A stretch of 64,000 nucleotides of DNA from NCBI RefSeq assembly GCF_002234675.1, contig NC_019866.2, positions 20,426,802 to 20,490,801 of the forward strand, written 5' to 3'. A program made the translations under genes and the position numbers. Positions 57,100 to 64,000 of this stretch are shown here, one piece after another. This stretch comes from Oryzias latipes (Eukaryota; Chordata; Actinopteri; Beloniformes; Adrianichthyidae). How positions within the stretch are numbered: the first letter of the stretch is position 1; every line of letters begins with the position of its first letter. The notes beneath the pieces were generated by a model, which did no database searches, was not told the origin of the DNA, and saw only the letters and a list, made by a program, of their open reading frames with translations.

Positions 57100-58530
57100 T
57101 TGACTCATTCATGTTGTACTTTAGAAGTCTCCAGCTTGTTCAGAATGCAGCAGCTAGGTTGTTGGCAGGAACAGGAACACATCACTCCTGTGTTAGCTTC
57201 ACTTCACGAAGTTCAACATCCTCCTACTAATCTATAAACATGGTATGACCCCATCCTTTATTAAAGATTTCATTACCACCCTAACAGAACAGTTCGCTCA
57301 CAAAATGCAGGACTGCTTGTGGTTCCTAGAATTAGTAAAAGCACAGGCAGAGGAGGCAGAGCAGGGGTGTCAAACTCATTTTCACTGAGGGCCACATCAG
57401 CATAGTGGCTGTCCTCAAAGGGCCTGATATAATGTAAACATGTAACTAAATGTAATGAAAAGTGAATAACTACTCCTTAATGTTAAATTACTCATTATTT
57501 ATCTATTCTAACTTTTTAAAGTGCCATAGAAAACATATGTTTGCTTGTTACTCTACCATAAATCCTTTTAAATTTTGACCGCTTATGAAAACCCATATAG
57601 CTCCATTAATGAAGGATCAAACTGTCCAAGTGAATAAAGAAAAATAACTTAAAAATGAGCAAGAAAGAACATGTATCACACATGTTAAATTTTACAAAAA
57701 AAAGCTGCGCACTGCCTTGGATCCAACTGATGGTTTGATGACAACAGTTTGTCTGCATCCACACATAAGACCTGCAAACATTGAATAATTACAGCAGCTA
57801 CACATAAATCATATGTAATCAACTAAAAAAAAATGTTATTTTAAGAAATTAAAAACTTTTATGTTCTTGCAGGCCACATAAAATGACATGGCGGGCCACA
57901 TTTAGCCCCTGGCCTTGATTTTGACACATGTGAGGTAGAAGCTTTATCCACCAAGCCTGTTTCATGGAATGAGCTACCAGCTCATGGAAGAGAGGCTGAC
58001 ACAGTTTCTGGCTTAAAACATTCCTCTTTGGACAGGCTTATTGCCAGACTAGCTAGTAATCAGAGAATATTTAACTTACTGTTAAGATGTTTGAATTAAA
58101 CTAAATAACAATAAAAAAAAATAGTTGTTAGTAGGCTGTGAGAAGTTTGAAAGTGAGGAAAGTATGGGGCACTGGGGTTATATCCTCTACTCTCATCTAC
58201 TTCTCCTTTCCTCCATTTTCGATTATTTATATATCATTTAGTTCTCCATGCCTCTGTTTGGTGCAGAGCGATTCATGTATTGTCTCTCCTTCCTGCTTCC
58301 CTACAGGGGAGCAGGAATGACTCCAGATTCCAGGTCTGTGCTCCTGCTCCTACTTGGATGTAGACCCTACCTCAGCCTAGTCTGTTTAGTTTAACCATTA
58401 TCTATTGAATTCTACCACTTCATGTTTATTATGACTTCATGTTTAGTATATAATTACCAGTATGAAGCCCATTGACATGACTATTGTTGTAATATTGGGC
58501 TGAATAAATAAAATTGAATTGAATTAAATT
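57100..58530 (+). mobile_element. L2-like LINE, 3' part, interrupted by a hAT
   Basis: Near 57,124 the plus strand reads RSLQLVQNAAARLLAG, the conserved segment near the end of L2-type LINE reverse transcriptases. After the inserted hAT the same ORF resumes in decayed form (tttatccaccaagcctg, atggaatgagctacc). The 3' end has gtaatattgggctgaataaa and an AATTGAATTGAA-type tail at 58.49-58.53 kb. The tail matches the minus-strand fragments at 6.18 and 37.40 kb. Confidence 0.65.
57362..57932. mobile_element. hAT-like element inserted in the LINE
   Basis: It begins CAGGGGTGTCAAACTC and ends ggcgggccacatttagcccc ... TTTTGACACATGTG, an imperfect inverted pair. The flanking 8-mers aggcagag and aggtagaa agree at 6 of 8 positions and interrupt the LINE frame, so this is a true nested insertion. 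The interior is non-coding and differs from the copies at 41.6 and 48.2 kb. Confidence 0.65.
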
Positions 58531-58599
58531 GAACATCATACAAAAATAGCATTTTTGTGGCTTTATTGTAAGGAATATATATTACCGTATGATAATTAA

Positions 58600-58800
58600 A
58601 AGATCTTCTTCTTCTTTCTCTTTCGGCTTTTCCCATCAGGGGTCGCCACAGCGAATCATCCTTTTCCACCTCACTCTGTCATGGACATCTTCTACCCTAA
58701 CATTAGCCAACTTCATGTCCTCTGTTAAGACATCCATATATCTCCTCTTTGGCCGTCCTCTTGCCCTCCTGCCAGGCAGCTCCATCTCCATCATCCTTAA
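58600..58800 (-). pseudogene. RTE-like LINE ORF C-terminal fossil
   Basis: On the minus strand the text reads MELPGRRARGRPKRRYMDVL, then TEDMKLANVRVEDVHDRV, then RWKRMIRCGDP. It matches the family-typical end of fish LINE reverse-transcriptase ORFs ('GRPKRRFMD...EDM', 'RW..MIRCGDP'). A TAAT-rich microsatellite (58.80-58.86 kb) abuts it on the right. It is a short 5'-truncated copy upstream of ddx47. Confidence 0.65.
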
Positions 58801-59029
58801 TAATATAATTAATAATAATAATTAATAATATAATTAATTAATTAATTAATAATTAAAAGATCAATAATGAAAAAATCTTTAACTAAATTATAAACCTTTG
58901 AATGCAAATAAAATGTTTTATTTCATTTTTAAATTGTTTTAAATTTAGCTTCATTTTAGAGACCCAAGAAGGTTGTACACAGCAAAATAGAAAGGCATTG
59001 ACTGATTTTTCTGGCCCAAAAACCCAAAT

Positions 59030-59127
59030 TCCCATCATCCATTGCGCGCGAGCGTCTCCAGCACGGCTCCCTCCGCACGTTTCGCGGCTGCGCATTGCAG
59101 ATCTGACGACACGTTGGGACGACAAGC
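59030..59127 (+). promoter_or_regulatory. ddx47: ddx47 promoter and 5' leader
   Basis: A short CpG-dense segment (ttgcgcgcgagcgtctccag, cgcacgtttcgcggctgcgc) directly precedes the start codon, with aaattcccatcatcc upstream, which resembles a ZNF143/SBS-type core. No TATA box. This suits a compact housekeeping promoter. Confidence 0.45.
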
Positions 59128-62100
59128 ATGGCGGACGCCGACCAGGATGAAGCGAAGCAAAACACAGAAGAAACTCCAGGTGTTTCCAGCTGTGACGAAG
59201 ATGAAAAGCAGATTATTGATGAAGATGCTGAGGCAGCAGTGAAGACTTTCAAGGATCTGGTAGGTTTTGTGTCAGAGAGAGATTTTAAAACGTTTTAATT
59301 CACATTCTGTTTTAGTTAGCTTACCGAACGAAGCTATTGTATTATAACATCTGATGATCAGTAAAAAAAAGGGTATACATTAAAAGCTACCATTTCCCAA
59401 TGAAAGAAGTATAACCCCCCCGTTTGTGACAGGGGGTAACCGATGTGCTGTGTGAGGCTTGTGATCAGCTGGGATGGAAGAGTCCAACTAAAATCCAGGT
59501 GGAGGCGATTCCAGTCGCACTGCAAGGTAAGAAGGACGTCTATGATGCCTGCCAGCTGATGTATTTGTTATTTCGAGTAAAACAGACATTTTTTTAAATG
59601 TAACTTATGGATGAAAATGCACGCAGGTTACTTTTCTGTTTTCAGGTTTGCCAGCTGATCAATTATTTCTCATGATTCATAGTCAGGATTATTCAACACT
59701 AAAAGAGCCATTCGGGTCAATTTCTTACAGACTACAACCCAGTAGGAGCCACAAAGTCTTATTTCAGCCTTTAGAACAATAAGACGCTGACTGTAATAAT
59801 GTTACTGTTACTATGATGATAAATGTAATTGAAATGTTGTTTTTGGCATGAATAAAATATTAATATAAGTTAACTTATCTCCATGCAGGAAATGTAGTTG
59901 TAGTGAGGTAGTGTGATGTCATTAATAATTAAATTAATACTTAAAAAACAGTTTATTTTACCATCTGGGGTGCATCTCAACCAGAAATTCACAAATCTAA
60001 TTAAATTGAATCAGAGCTAATTTAGGGACTCTTTCTGTATTTTTAAACCATAGTTTGTTTCAAAATAGTAAATCAGCCTTATAATCCGTTGCGCTTTAAT
60101 AATATGTTGTAGTTGTCCTTTTTGACTTAAAAAGGATTATCTGTGGTACACAGTGCTCAAAAATCTGTCCCTGTTTTAGTTGGACTTTGGTCAACTAGAC
60201 AGGATTGAAGGATTGTGGGAGAAATATGGCTGCTATAGTCAGGAACCCCGTGGAGTGATGCGAACTGTTGTTCAACTGTTTGGGACTCGATTACTTTTTA
60301 CTTTGCAGTTACTCTTAAAAATGAAAACTTTCTCCTTTTCTTGAGCCAGAGAGCCACAGTGGAGGAGTGTGTTTCTGGAGCCTCAGGTTGCAGCCTGCTG
60401 TGTTGCTTCATGTTTGTTTGTGTCTAAATGCAGCTCTTAAGTTTCCACTCGTGAGGCTTCGTTGTTTCTCTCACAGGGAAGGACGTGATCGGCCTGGCAG
60501 AGACCGGTTCAGGAAAGACGGGGGCCTTCGCTCTGCCGATCCTCCAGTCGCTGCTGGCTTCCCCTCAGAGGCTTCACACCCTGGTCCTCACCCCCACCAG
60601 AGAGCTGGCCTTCCAGATCTCTGAGCAGTTCGAAGCTCTGGGCTCCAGCATCGGCGTTAAGTGCGGTAAGGCTGGATATGGGGGCTTGGGGTTGGGGGGC
60701 TTCCTTCATCTTTCATTCAGTTTTCTGATTGATCTCATTTCTGCTGCAGCTGTAATCGTTGGTGGGATTGATATGATGTCACAGTCCTTGGTATTAGCCA
60801 AAAAGCCTCACATCGTCATTGGTAAGATCATCCAGTACTGGCATGCTTTTGTTCTTTATTCATCAGGAAAGTGTAAGGATCTCATTTTTAATACATTGTT
60901 TATTTTTATAGAAAAAAGAGGCACTTTTGTATGCTTTTAATGTTGGAAAAAAGGATGTTTTCTTGGCAATTAAGGCTTAAAAATATTTTTATTTTTAATA
61001 ACCTTTAAAAAAGGAAACAATAGCAGAAAAAAAGTTGCAAAGATAAACTTAATAAATTTCTATTAAGGTTAGGAGAATTAAATAAAAAAAAACAATAGAA
61101 GTAGGATTTTCTTAAAATATGTGTAATTGGTAACACTAATGTTGCCATCGAGGATTATGTTTTAATAAAAAAATTAATAAACTCTTTTTAAAATATTAAT
61201 AAAAAAATCCTTAAATCAGTTTACATAGATTATTTTTGAAGGTTTAGAGCAAGAACTGCATACAAACTGGCTCTAATTATGTTCCTAAACCTGAAAGTTG
61301 TGCAGAAAATAACTGAAGTCCGACGTCATTCTCTGTCAGTTTAACGTCCCTGAATGAAAACTCGTGTGTCTGCAGCCACGCCGGGTCGGCTGATAGATCA
61401 TATGGAGAACACAAAGGGCTTCTCTCTGCGTGCTCTCAAGTTCCTGGTCATGGATGAAGCAGACAGAATCCTCAACATGGACTTTGAGACCGAGGTAGGG
61501 GTTTACTCTGACAGGTGGATGCTTTTTAACTTTTATTTTCTTGTATTTTATTTTGGTAATCAAATGAAAACTGTGATGTGTTGTCAGTCATAATTCATTA
61601 GACCTGTTCTGCATAAGCCATCCTGTGATCGTCATAAACCAAAGCCTGCAGTAAGACCAGATGTTGTGAAGATATCTGCATCTTTTTAAACCTGTTTGAT
61701 TATCTGGGCTCTTTTGTTTTCTTTTTTCACAGGTGGATAAAATCCTGAAGGTGATTCCCAGAGAGAGACGTACCTTCCTCTTTTCTGCCACCATGACCAA
61801 AAAGGTACAAAACGCTGTTTTTTACGTTTTCACTGCAGTTTTGATTTTATTTTTTGTTAGGCCGACTTGTGTCAATCTTCTGATTCCACTCTGCTCTTTC
61901 GTTTGCATCACAGGTGCAGAAACTTCAGCGAGCTGCTCTGAAAGATCCAGTGAAATGTGCCGTGTCTACAAAGTACTCGACAGTAGACAAGCTGCAGCAG
62001 TACTACGTCTTCATACCCGCCAAGTACAAGGTTACTTCACTTAGTATAATCTCGGACCATCTTTAGCTTGTTCTCCAGAGATTGAGTTTATTTGAATCTG

Positions 62101-63982
62101 AATCTCCTACTTTGGCGCAGGATTGCTACCTGGTGTCCATCCTCAATGAGCTGGCTGGAAACTCCTTCATGATTTTCTGCAGCACGTGTAACAACGCCCA
62201 GCGGGTGGCGCTGATGCTGAGGAACTTGGGCATCACAGCTATTCCCCTTCATGGACAGATGAGTCAGGTAGAAGGGGGGCGTCACTCACACACAATAATC
62301 CGAAAGTAGTCCAGTGTTCCAATCGGGATTCTACTTGACCTTTAAGGAGCGGAAATGTGTTTGAAAGTCATCTAGAAGCTTCTACCTGCAGCATTTCTCC
62401 TGCCAGAAGAGTCAGAGCTGACTCACATTGGTGGGCGTTCTTGATTGCATAAGAAAGATTCCCCTAAGCGGTACAACTGGTGTGAAAAGGATGAACTACC
62501 TCTAAGATTTTCTCTAAAGTCCCACTCCAACTAGCTTTTTATCTATTATGAAAGTGTTCCCAGTGGTATTTTAATTATGATTATGCCGTTTAAGCCAAAA
62601 TCAAAAAACTTGTGTCCTTTCTTAAGACCTAGTTTCTGAAGAGCGGCTGGAATTCATCAAAAATTTCAGTGATTTGAATGGGACTGTTTGCACGGAAGTA
62701 ACCCTCCACCGATATATCCCATCAACCCTTTGCTCACACTCTCTCCCGCTAGCTTACAGCCCCTCACAACCCCAACCTAACATTAGCGGTGCAGCAAAAA
62801 TTACTAGCAACATTATTATATCCAGCTGTACAGTTTAGATCCAGGTGCCAGCTCAGATGAGGTAAACAAAGAACTTTTCACGCATCTACCATGGTTGTAT
62901 AACTTTTTTATTGCGTATACGGCGCACATATCACGTTAAAATTAAGTAATTGACACACAAATCACTAATGAATTGCATATAAGCAGTGCAATAATCATTA
63001 ATAATAATCTACATGTTCTTTGTGTGGTTTATTTGTACTTCTGTGGTTTTAAGGTTTTATTTGTGATACATTAGTGAAAATTCCACATAAAGAACAGCAA
63101 CTTTTCTAAATTTTTCCACATAGATTCACGGATGACCAATTTTCACCTGTGCAATATGTGCAAAATGTACATAGTGGTCTGTGGATACAGATCCCAGATT
63201 GTGTTTGTCCTGCTGTTCTTTAACTTAAACATTCTATATGTTGAATAAGTTATGATTTCTTTAGTTCATAAATATATGATTTTTATATTAGAAAACATTG
63301 TGTTTAAAAATAATAATAATAAACATTTTGTATTTGTATGAAGGATATTTCATATATTGAACAGAAGTGAAATGGTTAAGGGTCTTCTGAGGATCAGTAC
63401 CGTGTTTCTTTCTGTCCGTGGGTGTGGGCTGATGGTTATGTAAGGACAGTCAGTGTTTGGTGCCAAGAAATGTTCTTTTTAACTTCAAGAAAATGTCTCC
63501 GTTCAGCCTGAACACCAACAGCGGGTCAGACGTGTTCTTAGTTTGGCAGAAGTTTCCACATTTCTAACGAGAATAATGAGATTTACGTTTAGTGACAGCT
63601 CAGATTCAGACTGCTTCAGACTTTCTTGAGTTTCTCTGAATTTTTCAAGTCAACAGCATGTCTCTGCATATCTTTCATTCTAAGAATAAACGTCTTGGAG
63701 CTCTGAACAAGTTCAAGTCCAAGTCTCGGTCGGTGCTGCTGGCGACGGATGTGGCGTCCCGGGGGCTGGACATTCCTCACGTGGACTGCGTCATCAATTA
63801 CGACATCCCCACTCACTCCAAGGTACGTCAGAGCGGGTTTCTGACTTTCAGGCCATCTCACGCCGGTCTTCACAGGCGTGCTTGAAGAAATCCGCCTCTC
63901 TGCCTTTTTAGGACTACATCCACAGGGTGGGGCGAACAGCCAGAGCAGGGCGTTCTGGGAAGTCCATCACGTTTGTCACACA
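59128..63982 (+). CDS. ddx47: DEAD-box RNA helicase DDX47, 3' end outside window
   Basis: DDX47 (yeast Rrp3-type) is an ATP-dependent RNA helicase of the nucleolus, needed for early pre-rRNA processing. Coding exons seen: 59128-59259, 59433-59526, 60477-60665, 60750-60821, 61376-61494, 61733-61804, 61914-62030, 62121-62267, 63685-63822 and 63912-63982, all in phase, giving 383 codons plus 2 bases. Motifs in order: Q-motif region ([15 protein letters not shown]), motif I AETGSGKT (83-90), [16 protein letters not shown] (164-168), DEAD (189-192), SAT (220-222), [14 protein letters not shown] and [11 protein letters not shown] (364 onward). The acidic N-terminal extension is typical. The remaining C-terminal part lies beyond the last donor, CA|GTAAG. 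The family call is firm; DDX47 rather than another DEAD-box protein follows from near-identity along the remembered human protein. Confidence 0.95.
59684..60400. mobile_element. hAT-like element in ddx47 intron 2
   Basis: The left end caggattattcaacact followed by aaaagagccattcgggtc, and the right end agagccacagtggaggagtg ... ggttgcagcctgctg, match the ends of the outer element at 40,921-42,772. Non-coding and decayed. Confidence 0.5.
62268..63684 (+). other. ddx47: ddx47 intron 8 with dispersed repeat
   Basis: A 1.4-kb intron between the exon ending GQMSQ and the exon starting NKRLGAL. It carries the repeat at 62.74-62.87 kb. The rest is AT-rich and unassigned. Confidence 0.6.
62735..62865 (+). 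repeat. Dispersed repeat related to 20.10-20.25 kb
   Basis: ctagcttacagcccc, aaccccaacctaacatta, atccagctgtacagttt and ggtgccagctcagatgag recur from 20.1 kb in the same order with comparable spacing. In this copy the coding-like frame is broken. Confidence 0.5.
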
Positions 63983-64000
63983 GTAAGATCGACTGGAACT

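Overview
The window is vertebrate nuclear DNA, almost certainly from a ray-finned (teleost) fish. It holds compact multi-exon genes with GT-AG introns, CpG-rich promoters, AT-rich introns, and a teleost-type set of degraded transposons: hAT, Tc1/mariner, piggyBac and pogo DNA elements, L2/Rex1/RTE-like LINEs, and tRNA-derived SINEs. There is no operon structure, CRISPR array or prokaryotic signal. Exon models below were joined by hand, using splice consensus, reading phase and remembered family conservation. No alignment or search could be run.

Left third (1-28.4 kb): mostly non-coding DNA, read as the long first intron(s) of a minus-strand gene. Its CpG-island first coding exon lies at 27,421-27,624 and encodes an alanine-rich N-terminus with a basic KRPRID patch. 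I could not identify the gene. A second possible first exon at 10,795-10,968 (minus) ends in the same splice phase under a GA-rich leader, so an internal alternative promoter is possible.

Middle (28.4-52.7 kb): a repeat-rich spacer, then a CD9-type tetraspanin gene on the plus strand (coding 36,727-46,824). It has two homologous, apparently mutually exclusive last exons that give very different cytoplasmic tails. Its 5.2-kb fourth intron holds piggyBac MITEs, a pogo-type DNA-binding-domain remnant, and a hAT element interrupted by another hAT and a SINE. Downstream lie a Tc1-like element split by a hAT with a perfect 8-bp duplication, a reverse-transcriptase fossil, a SINE and a 170-bp foldback.

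Right (52.7-64 kb): two conserved housekeeping RNA-processing genes on the plus strand. One is wbp11 (complete, 11 coding exons, 696 codons), a splicing factor that binds WW domains and protein phosphatase 1. The other is ddx47 (first 10 coding exons, cut off by the window edge), a DEAD-box RNA helicase of ribosome biogenesis. Between them is an L2-like LINE interrupted by a third hAT. In human, CD9, WBP11 and DDX47 all lie on chromosome arm 12p, so the block fits conserved synteny.
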